64,000 nt of DNA from Apostichopus japonicus (Eukaryota > Echinodermata > Holothuroidea > Aspidochirotida > Stichopodidae), in assembly GCF_037975245.1 (NCBI RefSeq), contig NC_092575.1, positions 11,891,001 to 11,955,000 of the forward strand. Reading direction: 5' to 3'. Position numbers and translations under genes: made by a program. Below the pieces are notes generated by a model. The model saw nothing but the letters and a program-made list of their open reading frames with translations. It searched no databases and had not been told where the DNA came from. Shown piece by piece: positions 1 through 26,307 of this stretch (position 1 is the stretch's first letter; each line of letters starts with the position of its first letter).

Positions 1-205
1 TGTCACCACGAACAGAACTAGTATTGTTCGATACAGGTGTCAATAGCCTACAGTGGAATTACGACCTTCCTTACCTGTTTCGAACCTCTGGACATACAAT
101 CAGCGTCCATGGTTAGGGTGTCCCCGTTGAAAACGTAATGTGAAGGAAAATCCAGAACAGTGAAAAAACTTCGAGCCTCCACCGGGATTCGAACCCGGGC
201 CTCCT
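1..205. repeat. Rearranged tRNA-type SINE copy
   Basis: Positions 1-123 match the reverse complement of about 41248-41395, including the words GGACATACAATCAGCGTCCA and GGTTAGGGTGTCC (A-box side of a tRNA-like head). Positions 124-205 then carry the rest of the same element in the opposite direction, with the B-box-like word read from the minus strand as GGGTTCGAATCCCGG. The second copy at 41140-41395 is collinear, so this copy has an internal inversion. It runs into an AT microsatellite on the right. Confidence 0.7.
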
Positions 206-207
206 GC

Positions 208-291
208 TTTAAATATATATATATATATATATATATATACATGCATACATATATATATATATATATACATGCATACATATATATATATATA
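208..291. repeat. AT microsatellite with ATGCATAC interruptions
   Basis: Two (AT)n tracts are separated by repeated ATACATGCATAC blocks. Open frames made only of Tyr/Ile codons here are microsatellite artefacts. Confidence 0.95.
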
Positions 292-1189
292 TAGTTGGTT
301 GGTCCCACATTTTCTGTGCTCATTTGAGCCTACTGTAAATGTTAGTGCAAACTGACAACATTGTTGATTCTGCCCAGTATGAATACATATAAAGCTGCTA
401 TCCTTGTTGAGCAATGAGCACTACTAATAGAAAAAATCTTTAGCATTATTTCTTAAAAAGTTCTTTTAGCCAAACAGCAGTTATTCTGATGTATCAATTA
501 AACAGAGAAATACTTCGAATTAGAATACCTTGATGCCAAGTATGTTGTGCATGAAAAGGTATTAGTTCAAACTCAAACTGAATGAAAAGTGAATTACTGT
601 GGTCAATTTGTCAAATTATATGCAGTGTAGACTGAAAGATAAGGACAACTGTGAAAAATTGAAAATGTTCTTTTCCTAACATATTTACAGTTCCTTAACT
701 TGACACATCTGAATGGCTAAAGGAGGATAGGTAGTTATGAGAGATAAATGTGTTCCTTATTTTCTGTACAGTATTCCTCCAACTTATTGAGCTGGGACGT
801 CAACTTAAGAAAAATTCATATACCGTTTTTTCTGCCGATTAAAGAAATTTCTGTTGGAAATTGCTATTGCTGAGGCAGTTTTTTGGGGAAAATATTCGCA
901 GGATGAATATATTGCTGATTTCGGGGAGGGGGGGGGGGAAACAGTACATAAACTTATGTATAATTTATCTTTCAACTACCAAAGCTCCTTTAATTTCTGT
1001 CTTAGAGACAGAGACTCGGTATTTGTGTTCATTAGATGGTACGTCCCACAAAGGAGTTAATCCTGCATTTTGGGATTGGTACCCAAACCATTTGAAAGGT
1101 CTGCTTTTGGTCCCAGACATGTTGGAACAGCATGATTTGTGGTCCCACATATTGGGTGTGATTCCACAAATTTAGTTTGAAACATGTTT
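292..1189. other. No gene recognised
   Basis: AT-rich sequence without splice-bounded coding segments that I can recognise. The word GGTCCCACA appears already at about 300, 1119 and 1141 before the minisatellite proper, so the right part is degenerate minisatellite edge. A G-run lies near 928. Confidence 0.5.
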
Positions 1190-1475
1190 TATCTGGTCCC
1201 ACAAATGATGTTTCTCAGGTGTGTTTTTTTGGTCCCACAATTTGGTCTGGTCCCACAAATGATGTTTCTCAGGTGTGTTTTTTTGGTCCCACAATTTGGT
1301 CTGGTCCCACAAATGATGTTTCTCAGGTGTGTTTTTTTGGTCCCACAATTTGGTCTGGTCCCACAAATGATGTTTCTCAGGTGTGTTTTTTTGGTCCCAC
1401 AATTTGGTCTGGTCCCACAAATGATGTTTCTCAGGTGTGTTTTTTTGGTCCCACAATTTGGACTGGTCCCACAAA
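1190..1475. repeat. 54-bp minisatellite, five near-identical units
   Basis: The word ACAAATGATG recurs at 1201, 1255, 1309, 1363 and 1417, exactly 54 bp apart. Each unit contains two GGTCCCACA words about 27 bp apart, so the unit is an old 27-bp dimer. Degenerate GGTCCCAC words continue to about 1570. Because 54 is a multiple of three, several frames stay open on both strands; these are not genes. Confidence 0.95.
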
Positions 1476-1596
1476 GGTGTGTTTTTAAGGTCCCACACAT
1501 AAGGTGTACATTCTGGTCCCACAAATCAGGTCCCACAATTGTTGATGCAAAACGTACCAAGTTACTGGTCCCAATATTATTGTGGAGGTGAGTATG

Positions 1597-1628
1597 CGTG
1601 TGTGTGTGTGTGTGTGTGTCTGTGTGTG
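1597..1628. repeat. GT microsatellite
   Basis: A (GT)n tract with one C interruption. It sits at the start of the long repeat that follows. The same arrangement of GT run then repeat is seen at about 10797, and reversed at about 30610 and 57080. Confidence 0.9.
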
Positions 1629-1639
1629 CATCTGTGACA

Positions 1640-4020
1640 CTTTCTTGGGTACGCTCTATCTCAATAAGGGAAAGTTGGATTGAGGCCAAACTTGGACTAT
1701 AGATCCGCCATATGGAGAAGGTGTGCCCTATTGTTTTTGGTGCCCACAAAGGTCACCAAAGGTCAGTTATGGTCCAAAAACCGAACATATTAAAACTGCA
1801 ATAACTCCCAGTGCCAATGTGCGACAAGATTGATATTTTGGGAAAAGTTGTTAACTGGTTAGGGGAACATTTTCAAACTTAACGGTCATGTGATCCGAGG
1901 TCACCAAAGGTCAATTAATGATAAAAAACTAGTTTTTTTGCGATAACTTGAGAACGAAATGTCCGTTAGGGTTGGGAGTTGCTTCAATGCTATCCAATTG
2001 TTGACCCGCATCTGGGTGACCCTTGACCTCAATTTGACCTCTGGTGACCTTTACGTGTTTTTGGGGATTTTTACAGTTTTGATGCTATTTTCAGATGTCA
2101 AAGGTACCTTCTGATCATAAATGTCAATGGGTTGACCCCGTGTGACCTTTATGTGCGAAGTTATATGGGGTCAAAGTTTTTCGGTCGGAGTTAGGATGGT
2201 TGTACAGACTTTTCGTTTTGTTTTTTGGAATCAGGAGATTAAACTTCATCTGAAACCAAGGTCAAAAGGTCAAAGGTCACATTAGAAAAAATGTGCTTAT
2301 TTTGGGAGGAAACGAGCAAAAAAGAAAATGTTTGGTTTTGATGCTAGATTTGGATATCAAAGGTACCTTCCGATCAAAAATGTCAATTGGTTGACACCCG
2401 TGTGACCTTCGTGTGCGAAGTTATACGAGGTCAAAGTTAATTTTCAGACATTTAATGCAACAACTCCCAGTTCCAAGGTGTGACATGGTTGATATTTTTG
2501 GACAAGTTGCAAATGGTATAGGGGAATATTTTCAAACTTAACGGTCATGTGATCCGAGGTCACCAAAGGTCAATTAATGTCAAAAAACTAGTATTTTGGG
2601 GGTAGAAAATGGGCAAAGAAAAAAATGTTTGATTTTTTATAGTTTGATGCTCTAATTTAGGTCTCATCAATCAAAAATGTCAATAAGTTGACCCAAGGTG
2701 ACCTTTGTATGTTAAGTTATATGAGGTCAAAGTTAATTTTCAGACATTTAGTGTAATAACTCCCAGTGCCAAGGTGTTACACGGTTGATATTTTGAAACA
2801 AGTTGCAAATGGTATAGGGGAATATTTTCAAACTTAACGGTCATGTGATCCGAGGTCACCAAAGGTCAATTAATGATAAAAAACTAGTATTTTTGCGATA
2901 ACTTGAGAACAAATTGTCCGTTAGGGTTGGGAGTTGCTTCAATGTAATCCAATTGTCGACCCGCATCTGGGTGACCCTTGACCTCAATTTGACCTCTGGT
3001 GACCTTTTTAGTGTTTTGTGGATTTTTACAGTTTTGATGCTATTTTCAGATGTTAAAGGTAACTTCTGATCATAAATGTCAATGGGTTGACCCCCGTGTG
3101 ACCTTCGTGTGCGAAGTTATATGAGGTCAAAGTTAATTTTCAGACATTTAATGCAATAACTCCCAGTTCCAAGGTGTGACAAGGTTAATATTTTTGGAGT
3201 AGTTGCAAATGGTATAGGGGAATATTTTCAAACTTAACGGTTATGTGATACAAGGTCACCAAAGGTCAATTAATGATAAAAAACTAGTATTTTTGCAATA
3301 ACTTGAGAACAAAATGTCTGTTAGGGTTGGGAGTTGCCTCAATGTAATCCAATTGTCGACCCGCATCTGGGTGACCCTTGACCTCAATTTGACCTCTGGT
3401 GACCTTTCCGTGTTTTGGGGATTTTTACAGTTTCGATGCTATTTTCAGATGTCAAAGGTAACTTCTGATCATAAATGTCAATGGGTTGACCCCCATTTGA
3501 CCTTCGTGTGCGAAGTTATTTGAGGTCAAAGTTAATTTTCACACATTTAATGCAATAACTCCCAGTGCCAAGGTGTGATAACGTTGATTTTTTTGGACAA
3601 GTTGCAAATGGTATAGGGGAATATTTTCAAACTTAACGGTTATGTGATCCAAGGTCACCAAAGGTCAGCTAATGTTAAAAAAGTAGTATTATGGGGGGAG
3701 AAAATGGGCAAAGAAAAAATGTTTGAATTTTTACAGTCATGCTCTATTTAGGTCTCACCGATCAAAAATGTCAATTGGTTGACCTCCGGGTGACCTCTGT
3801 GTGTGAAGTTACATACAAGTTCAAAGTTAATTTTTTGACATTTAATGCAATTAAATCTCAATGCCAAGGTGTGACATGGTTGAAATTTTGGGACAAGTTG
3901 TGAATGGTGTGGTGGAACATTTTGAAACTTAAAGGTCATGTCATCTGAGGTCACCATTGTTATCATATCTGTTGACACGCTTGTAGGTCTCTTATATTTC
4001 TTACATTTTCGACGCCATAT
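1640..4020. repeat. Long complex tandem repeat (about 300/400-bp units)
   Basis: A block starting with (A)ACTCCCAGT(G/T)CCAA recurs at about 1803, 2461, 2757, 3155 and 3551, with a weaker copy at 3848. Spacings are 658, 296, 398, 396 and 297 bp. Units share AATATTTTCAAACTTAACGG, CGAGGTCACCAAAGGTCAAT and GGGTGACCCTTGACCTCAAT. The long units carry an extra segment, including TAACTTGAGAAC, that the 296-bp units lack. Short ORFs inside are not supported as genes. Confidence 0.85.
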
Positions 4021-4850
4021 TTAGATCTCAAAAGTGCCTTTTGATAAAAAATCCGATCACATTTTGTGATCACAAAAGTGTTGGCTATAGTGTTGGTTAC
4101 TTTATGGGAACATGTAGGACCACAATTACTTGGACTATTTCAGCCCAATCTTGCTTGATAATATTATGTGTATTGTCATATACCCCAAGCAAGGAACCAC
4201 AGTGCCCTTGGGCTCTTGTTTCGTTATTGTATTCGAAGAATGAAAAGTGAACGCGATTATAAGATTGCTTTGTCTGTTAAAGCCCTGGTATTCTAACTGG
4301 CGGTCGTGCCCCTATTGCAGGGACGCCAAAATATTTTATGGGGTCGTCAATAAATTCTGGAGGAAGAAAAAAGAGAATGCTGGTATTTATGGGGGAGGAA
4401 ACATCGTGAATATAAATTCTTCAAAAGTTGCGAAATAAACACCATATAGCAACAATTAGCACCCTTCATCATATAAATTATTCCCTGTAAATCCCTCCTC
4501 CCTCCTCCCCCTCCCCCACACGCTAGGGTACACCATTCGCCTCTTGAGGATCACCAAGATGATTGTTGTCACATAAGGAAAATAATTTGAATAAGCGGGA
4601 GGTAATGAAAGTATAGTGTGATTCTGAATTAAATAAAGCTTTCCACGCTGTATGGAGACCTCATCAATACGGTCGAAAGTTTTAGTCTTGTGGTTTAGTC
4701 GTTTCTAGTCATTTTGACTTTGTTGATCCTTCTGCACTTCTGTGGTTGGTTAGATTGATCACGTATAGCTAGGTCGACAATTGTCCATTAATCATAAATT
4801 AAACGACTCCACTGGAAAGTTAGAACAGAGTGTTGTTATGGAAATCACTG
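4021..4850. other. No gene recognised
   Basis: I see no coding exon. There is a C/T-rich tract at about 4495-4520. Small open frames near 4041-4438 lack splice sites, similarity or codon bias that I could use. Inferred to be intergenic or a long upstream SGLT intron. Confidence 0.4.
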
Positions 4851-4885
4851 GTTAGAACATGGAGTTGCAACTCCCTGGTTAGAAC
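4851..4885. repeat. Short palindrome with flanking direct repeats (copy 1 of 6)
   Basis: The 20-bp near-palindrome CATGGAGTTGCAACTCCCTG at 4858-4877 is flanked by GTTAGAAC at 4851-4858 and 4878-4885. The outer C of the left repeat overlaps the palindrome. Same core as the palindromes at 35173, 44847, 47996, 48788 and 59333. Confidence 0.75.
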
Positions 4886-4961
4886 CACAGGTTTAGACTA
4901 AAGGATGGCTTTAGGCAAAACATTAAATGTCATATGTATATTTCAATTTTCATACGTTCAT

Positions 4962-5183
4962 GGAGTGTTAGCTCCGTGGTTAACGCCGGTGCCTTTCAAT
5001 CATAAGAGTCACTACAAGATGTATGTCGTCCAGTTACCAGAGTTGTTGACAATTCAAAATCATGGGCGTTAAATATGAATCTAAGAGACTGACTTCGGTC
5101 AGCTTGCGGCTTTGATAAGCCAATGATGGCTTCTTCGCGAGTTCCTGCTTGCAGGAGGATCTTAAATACATATATAGATACAT
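4962..5183 (+). repeat. tRNA-derived SINE (GGAGTGTTAGCTC head), degenerate
   Basis: It starts with a tRNA-like GGAGTGTTAGCTCCGTGG and continues with TATGTCGTCCAGTTAC, GACTGACTTCGGTCAGCTTG and TTCCTGCTTGCAGGAGGATC. Compared with copies at 50234 and 63594, the B-box region is deleted after CATAAG, so the internal promoter is broken. It ends in a short ATACATA tail. Confidence 0.85.
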
Positions 5184-5959
5184 ATGATGTAGCACGCTGC
5201 TTAAAAACACTAATAAACGTCTACGTTGTTTAAACACTTCTAGTTTAAACAAACCATACATGGAGAGAAAAAACAAAGACGTTATAGACAAACGAGGTTG
5301 ATCATTAAAGTGACAGGACTATTTGTATGACCATGAGATAAGTTAGATGCAACACGAAACTCAATATGCAAAATATAAGAATTTTCTGGTCTCAAATGAT
5401 ATGACCTTCATGCTCTACAAACTTGTCAGTGACAAATGGTGTTGAATGTCATCCTATGGGCGCCGTGTTGTTGATATAACATGTTCGTTAGTCTGCATAG
5501 GTACCCAACTTATAGCACGCTATAATTGCTAGAAGTTTTCAAAACGTGCTTTTTTCTGGAGGTCTTTGTTCTCCAAATTGTTCTCAGACAATTTTATGTA
5601 ACACACAAGATGACTGAATGACCCAGTGAGGAAAATGTCCTCGAAGGTTGTAATTAAAACAGTTTAAGAATTCTGACCAAAATGTGACCATATTTGAATA
5701 TCTAGCATATTTGGGGCCAATACTGCAAACCTTTAAAGGAGCACTTCAGAGATTTAACATATTTTAAAGATAAATATCTTGAAAACCTCAAAAGTGGTGA
5801 GAATATTCCTTGCTCTAAAATTTACCTTTTTTCTTTCCACTCCGGCATACCCCAAAAGTAAAATTCTGTCTAGAGTCATTCTTTAATGAGACCGTTCATT
5901 CGTTATTCAAATTTTTGCGTTTTTTTTTCATTTCTTTTTTACATTTTTTTTACCAACAG
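5184..5959. other. Probable SGLT intron, no recognised content
   Basis: AT-rich sequence ending in a T-rich tract and CAACAG acceptor before the first SGLT exon in the window. I found no upstream SGLT exon anywhere in 1-5959. Confidence 0.5.
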
Positions 5960-19882
<13,923 letters not shown>

Positions 19883-22800
19883 AATTAAACTCGAACCAAC
19901 CAACCCAAATGCCTGATAGAACCGACGGAGGAGTGTAGGTGCCATTTGTCACAAAACGTGAAAGAAATTTACTGGCACGGTCAAAACAAATAGTTATAAA
20001 TTACATTATATTCCACGTTTTGTTTATTTGGTGACTCCATAAATGCAATGTGTAATGTGCATGTTTCTATATAAAAATGTGAATGATAACAGTAATTGTA
20101 CAATCTCAATCTAACTTTGTTATATACCTACTCAGTCAGTGCCTTAACTATAACTATAACAGACTAAAATGCGTAGAGTCAGCTTTGTTGGGATGGTGTT
20201 GAGCAGTGAGGGGAGGGGAGAGGCAGTAGGGACAGTAGGGGGGGGCGGGGATTTGCCGGCATATTTCTCTAATATGTAGACAGGTTCTTGACCTTTTTAC
20301 CCCTGCAATGTTTCCCCGAAAAAGTCGAATGAGCAAACCTTCCTCACCCCCCCCCCTCCCCCACCTTTCCCCCATTCTTCCCTCCAATCAGCAGTCTCCT
20401 ACCGGTTTATTGCAACATGCATGGATGGGGATGATACATGATATAATGCACCCTATATCCGTTTTAATAACCTTGTATGTATCTGTAGATTAATGTTTTG
20501 CTTTTTTGTTTTTCGTTTTAATTATTTCAATTTGTGTAATCCTTTTATTGCTAACTTTTTTCCCCGATCTTACGTAGCATTCACCTATAGCAAACATTTT
20601 TACATTAGTTTCGAATAATTGACGGAAATATCATGAACCCAGCCAGTATGACGTCACTGGTGTCGAGGACCTTAATAGTTATGCATAAACACATGTGGTA
20701 ACAAGTAATTGATATCATAGAATCTGACCTCCGATCGTGGTGTAAAAACAATAGTTTAGGAAGTTCATCGGATTCGGTTATGAACCTCATAAATATACGG
20801 ACCAACGACGAGGTTACATATTAATGCCTATATGTATTCTATGTAGGTTCAGGAAACTTCTTGTTTGCATAACAGCCGTTCTCACAGCAACGTTGTTTTA
20901 TGCACGTTGAGAAATCACGCCGATTTACGCGCATGCGTTGGTCTTTATGTTTTCCATACTATACTAGAGAACCGAACGCACTGTATAGGTTTGTTAAGGA
21001 TATACGATGCATGTATTGCACAGTAGAGCTGATATCGACCAGTTTCTTCCTTGTCGTAAGGATATCCTTGTTTAAGCGGGGGGGGGGGGGAGATTTGATA
21101 TGTATTGGCTAAAAGTCATTAAACTATTCTCGTCGTTAGCACTGTACTATCGATGTTTCATAATTTCTTAAGTTTAACATCAAAGTTTTGATTTGTCTGC
21201 TTGTACTTATTCAATAGGATTAACAACCATACCCCACTACCCCCCCTCCCATACACACACCACCACCGATCCCACCAATATCAAACCCCCTCCTCCTCCA
21301 AACACCAATTATGTGTATATCGTCGTATTAGTTAATAATAAACGTTGGATGTATAAAAACAAAAATGTATTCAATAATAAAAGTTGTTCATTCTGCAGAC
21401 ATCAAATTATCCTTTTTTAAAAGATATGCTGTAATAATCTCATATGGTTAATTATACTTTCGGAAATATAAGTGTTTTTTTTTCCTTTAATGTGTACTTT
21501 ATTTTACATATTTTACCCAAGAGCTTAACAAGCTCTAAACCTTGTTTCCCAAATGGAGTGTTTTACTAATGGGTATAGTATATCTTCTGTAAAACAACTA
21601 ATAATATTGGGGCCGATACTTTGTATTCTGTTGATATATTCATCATTATCGTAAAACAAACTCCGTATTATGACGATAAGGCATGAAATTAAAGTGTATA
21701 CCGGGTGGAAGTGAATTAATATATAACGGACTTTTCGGATCTGGTCTTACTTTATCTCTATAATTGCTTTCAAGCGTCACATACATGGACGGTAGACTCA
21801 CTAATATACACCACTATAAGCATAAGCAAATTGTCACAACTCGCTGAAATCTTTGACGTTGTTAATTTATGGTGTTGTAGAAAGGGAGAAGGTAACGTAA
21901 TGCTGTTCCCATTTAAAACACGACAGAACAATTTGACTGAACTAACATTAATCGCGGTTGACCCTACAGCTCATTTACATGTGTCATTGATTTTTTTGTT
22001 TTTAACATCTTGTTTACCTTTCTTCGTGAACTGTTGGTGATCATTTTAATCCAGTAGAATGGGGGAAAAATACTGAACGGCAGAGTCAACCCTGGCCAAG
22101 ATATTCTGCAAGAGAAATAATACGAGGGAAATGTTCCCGCAAGGGGTCCCTCTCGTGACCTCCGTGTTTGACCTACCTTATCTTTGTATAAAAACAATGC
22201 ATATATCATCATTTTTTTCCTTATATTAATGTACTACGACAGCATGAATAATGATATAAAGTCTGTGAAACCTTCATGGAGTTTTGTCTCTTTAACGTTA
22301 CCGTGTTTTCCATTTCCCGTCACCTGCATGCATGGACAACCTAGTATTAGGATTAGTAAACGTTATATATGTTATCTCGTCGCCATGTTGTATTGGTTGA
22401 TTATAACACATTTCAAAATGGAATTTCAGGATCTTTGACTTCAGTATTAAACATTTTCATGTTTGCTTTAAAAATTTCATATATAGTTGGAGAAAATCAA
22501 TACGATTGTATATGCAATATAAATAGCTGCAGTTTTCTCATATATTACCGATGCACGACCTTAAGGCGTGAATAGCAAATGGCTGAGTTTCGTCCGGAAT
22601 GTCCGAAAATTATAACAAAACTACCAAACATGACCAAAATAATAATAATAATAATAATACAATTGATCAAACTAAGACATCCAACAAGAGTTGAATTATA
22701 CATTATACAAAAAGAGCAATCTTGAATACATCAAGCGAATCTGGCCGCGAGGTAACAGAAAACAAAATATTCCAGTGACATATCTAACATGCAAATTAGG

Positions 22801-24107
22801 CAAATAATTTCTCCCTTCTCCCATCCTCCTCCTCCCACCTTCTCTCCATTGCTCATGGAAGGGTCAGTTCCATAAAAGGTACCAAGCAACTTTTTTATTG
22901 ATCCATATTCCGGTAGAAATATTTCCGAGTTTCGCTTTAGTTCACGCAATCATCGACACTGAACGTGTACCGCATAAACAAAATAAAAGAAGAAAAAAAT
23001 AAACAATGAAATTTTTAACATGCAATAAGTTATCTCTTTTTCATCGACTCTTCCCCCATGTCACAGACCCATAAAATTGGACACCGCCACCTATTACATA
23101 GGCTGGTATACCAATCCGAATGTTAGTTCCATCAAGGTCCTTTGAATATGATTGCTTTTCTATCTGTCTGGTAGAAGTCTGGAATCAGAGACATTCAAAC
23201 TAATATTAAACAAAGTTAAGTTTTGCGTGAACCCTTGATGTTTTACTCGCGGCTGTAGATTCATTCATGTATATATAGCGCTTACCATCCGGCAAGTAAC
23301 GGCATCATTTTACAAGTCCCATGTGGTTTCCTGTTTCAGTAACTAGAGTAAGCCCAAGTACTTCTAATTACATATTTGAAAAGCTCTGTTGACCCGATTT
23401 GTATTGGTCGGTTACATAAATACCGGTTTGCGCTTTGTAACACTGACTGCTCTGACGAACCAGTTGTGCGGGAAACAAACCCCAAACAAACTAAGTGAAT
23501 AAATACTTGATTTCTTGATTTCCATCTCTCCATGAGACAGAGAGAAGGTAATAGACTATGTCGTAGATCGACCACATTTCCCCAAGTCATTCATTTTGAA
23601 GCTAAGCAAAATAAAACTCACATATATCCAATGTCAAGTCAGGGAGGTGTTTTTAACACATTTCCGATAAAATCTCTTGGAATAAAACGTTCTAAGGATA
23701 TGGCACTCTTGAAGCGAAGCAAATGAAAATTAATTGTAAAACAAAGAGTGCTTTTAAGGTTAATCTCATGACTCCGACATGCAATGTGCAAAAACAAAAA
23801 TTTAAACGTATGGTCACTTACACATTGGACACAAGTCGCAGATTTTTCTCACAACACCAACTATACGCTAAGGTGACCAGGCGATCCCTAACTTCTAGGG
23901 ACTGTCCACACATTTCATGTAGTGTTGCCAGATTCAAAGTGTCTCCGAATTGTTCCCGTATTTCATGTACCGTACTTCTCGCGAATCATGAAGAGGTGAC
24001 ACAGGAATAAGTCCCCAATTTGTGAATATAGGCTCTAAATACACCTAAATTTCCACAAAATGCCTGTCTTCTTGAGGATGAGTTACAGTAATTATGACAT
24101 TTGAACC
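19883..24107. other. SGLT 3' flank and intergenic, no gene recognised
   Basis: Probably begins with the SGLT 3' UTR. AATAAA at 21337-21342 is a candidate poly(A) signal but is far downstream and unproven. G- or C-runs occur near 20240, 20348 and 21080, and (AAT)n near 22641. No bounded element or exon was recognised. Confidence 0.45.
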
Positions 24108-26307
24108 TTAAAGGGTGTGAAGACTCGCGCACAAAGAAACATCTAATGCCGGTAATCTGACCTAGTTTCGAATGAGGTGTAACAGAAGTGTTAGACACCA
24201 CCATCGATCCCAGAAAATACACACACACAGCTTGCTACCGTCGGTAATTAGACACTAGTGTACAGTCAGTACATACAGCTGCGGTCAATACCCACAACAT
24301 CGTATACAAACAATACAGCGTTGGACATCTCAGGTCCAGCTAAGATAACAAGGTATCACGTTTCATTACTGTACTGTCTGCATTTTGTAGCGACACGAAC
24401 AAAACTTCACTTGCAAGCAGTGGCGTAGCTACGGGTGGGGGGGCCTGGGGGGCCGAGGCCCCCCCCCCATGAAATCGGCTGGCCCCACTGGCCCCACACT
24501 GGCCCCCCACTGGCCCCCCACTGGAAATGGGGTGGGGGGAAAATGTTGTAAAAAAAACACTCATCAGTACGATTCACTAATATTTGTTGTTCAATAATTT
24601 GGGAAATAGAGTTACACAATTTTCTCGTCTGCATCTGGCAGAATAAGAATAATACAATATTTGTAGTAATCATGAGAATGGTCACACAGCATGGCATGGC
24701 AATGGTCGATGCGACGATTGCGACCATACACCACGAACCTTGTGCATGTGCTGCGCGATATCGATATCTGCTGAAAATATGTTCAGTGCTTCCACCTAGG
24801 CTAGCGCAACAATCTATCAAAAGATTGGCTCCGTTTGTACTGAGCCGAGGTATCAGGTATTCATATATTGCCTCGAGTCAAATGAATATATGTCATTGAA
24901 TATTCCACAAAACAACTTTTTTTTATGGCCACGAAACTGTCGAAACATGATTTTCCACTACTGGTAGAGATTGGCACAAAAACCCAGATTCTGATGACAG
25001 CTGCCTCAAGAAACCCAATAAATGGCCTAATTAGCACCGAGCCACCAATGTGGACCATTTCCGAAACATCGATGCGTGTTAGTCTTCCATCCCCTTCCTC
25101 TAATGCTATTTAAGTCCACATGTGGGCATAGCCTGCAAACCTACTGGTAGCCCACAGGGGTTTGAGTTGGGAGAAAGGCCTTGACACCTTGAAACGACAA
25201 ATGATGCCAACTTCCCTCAAGTTAAAAGTCTGGCTGAGTTGGCAAGGCCAGTCAGCATGAAAGAGAAAAAAAAATTTTTTTTGCATTTCTCTCACCAAAG
25301 TTCAGGCGCGGATCCAGAGGGGGTGTCCAGGGGGTCCGGACCCCCCTGCTCTTGGCCCCCCTCCCAAAAAAAAGAGAAAAAAAGACAGAGAAAATAAGAG
25401 AGAGAGAGAAAATAATTAAATTAAACATCCATAGCGTTTGTTCTCTCCAATCTACCATGAATAGATCATCAATAAAACTAGCTAACTCGTACTGATGCAG
25501 ATACATTTCGAGTGAGTTTTTGTAGGTGCTTTGCATGGCTAAATTGAAGGGGGTTCCCTGTTGTACTTAAATATCCAAGAATTTCACAATGGATAGAGGG
25601 AAACCCACTCCCCTTAGACCCTAGGATCACTAGAGGCCAAACCCCTCACCCTTCCAGAATCCTGGGTCTGGCCCTGCATCAAACAGTGGTGACGGAACTG
25701 GGGGGGGGGGGGGGATTGGGCGCTAAAGGCATTATGATTTTTGTATCATCTCAACTCATCTGATATGTATTATCATATTTCATGGATTGTTTTTTCTCAT
25801 CAATTGAGAAATTGCAGACATGAGATCCATATTTTCAGGCTAGGTACATGCAGCTTAGAATACTCGGGAAGTGCCGTTTCCGGCCATCTGGGGAGTTTGT
25901 AAAGCCAAAAATTTTCTTGTACGCTCCGCGCCAACCGATGGTGGCGCTCCGCTTAGATAGTCTTACGTCCAGGCAAGGCTGGACCAGTCAGACCTCCCCA
26001 CCCTGTCACACATTCTGCATCCGCCCCTGAAGTTGCACATCTTTTTGGTTGCTATTTTGCCTCACAGGTGCCATCTCCTGCGATCTGGGGGGTGCTGAAA
26101 TCTCAAATTTTCTCTGTACGCTCCGCGCCAACCAAGGTGGCGCTCCGTTTAGATAGTAACCTCCGCCCCCCCCCACAAGAAAGAACAGCCCCCCCCCCCA
26201 TGGCCCCCACTCAAAAAATCCTACCTACGCCACTGCTTGCAAGCAACGGAAAGTTAACTTTTTCAGATAACCGCACGCGGTTTGGGGCGAGTCTTCAATG
26301 CCTTTAA
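24108..26307. mobile_element. TTAA-flanked MITE (copy 1), split by a hAT-type insertion
   Basis: The left end TTAAAGGGTGTGAAGACTCG and right end GAGTCTTCAATGCCTTTAA are inverted repeats of each other, with TTAA at both outer edges. The MITE is about 370 bp once the insert at 24418-26235 and its extra target copy are removed. The TTAA target suggests a Kolobok- or piggyBac-like origin; no transposase is present. Confidence 0.85.
24410..26243. mobile_element. hAT-type element nested in MITE copy 1
   Basis: The element at 24418-26235 (1818 bp) starts CAGTGGCGTAGC and ends CTACGCCACTG, and is flanked by CTTGCAAG at 24410-24417 and 26236-26243. Related MITEs at 35387, 43944, 48865 and 58527 have a single CTTGCAAG (or CTCGCAAG), i.e. 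empty sites. It carries C- and G-runs and two copies of the GTACGCTCCGCGCC motif (25919 and 26117), but no transposase that I can see. Inner pieces starting CAGGCGCGGATCC (25304) and ending GCATCCGCCCCTG (26029) hint at further nesting. Confidence 0.9.

Noticed and set aside
1190-1475. CRISPR-like direct repeats
   Set aside because: Units are contiguous with no unique spacers, and the genome is eukaryotic.
1172-1749. Coding frames of 100-186 codons over the GGTCCCACA array
   Set aside because: They exist because the 54-bp unit is a multiple of three; they occur on both strands in several frames.
1-5959. Upstream SGLT exons inside the window
   Set aside because: I searched for the helix before ITGGLAAVIYTD and other SGLT words on the + strand and saw none; they must lie beyond the left edge.
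25304-26029. Further hAT element nested in 24418-26235
   Set aside because: CAGGCGCGGATCC and GCATCCGCCCCTG look like two ends, but the 8-bp flanks differ (CCAAAGTT versus AAGTTGCA).
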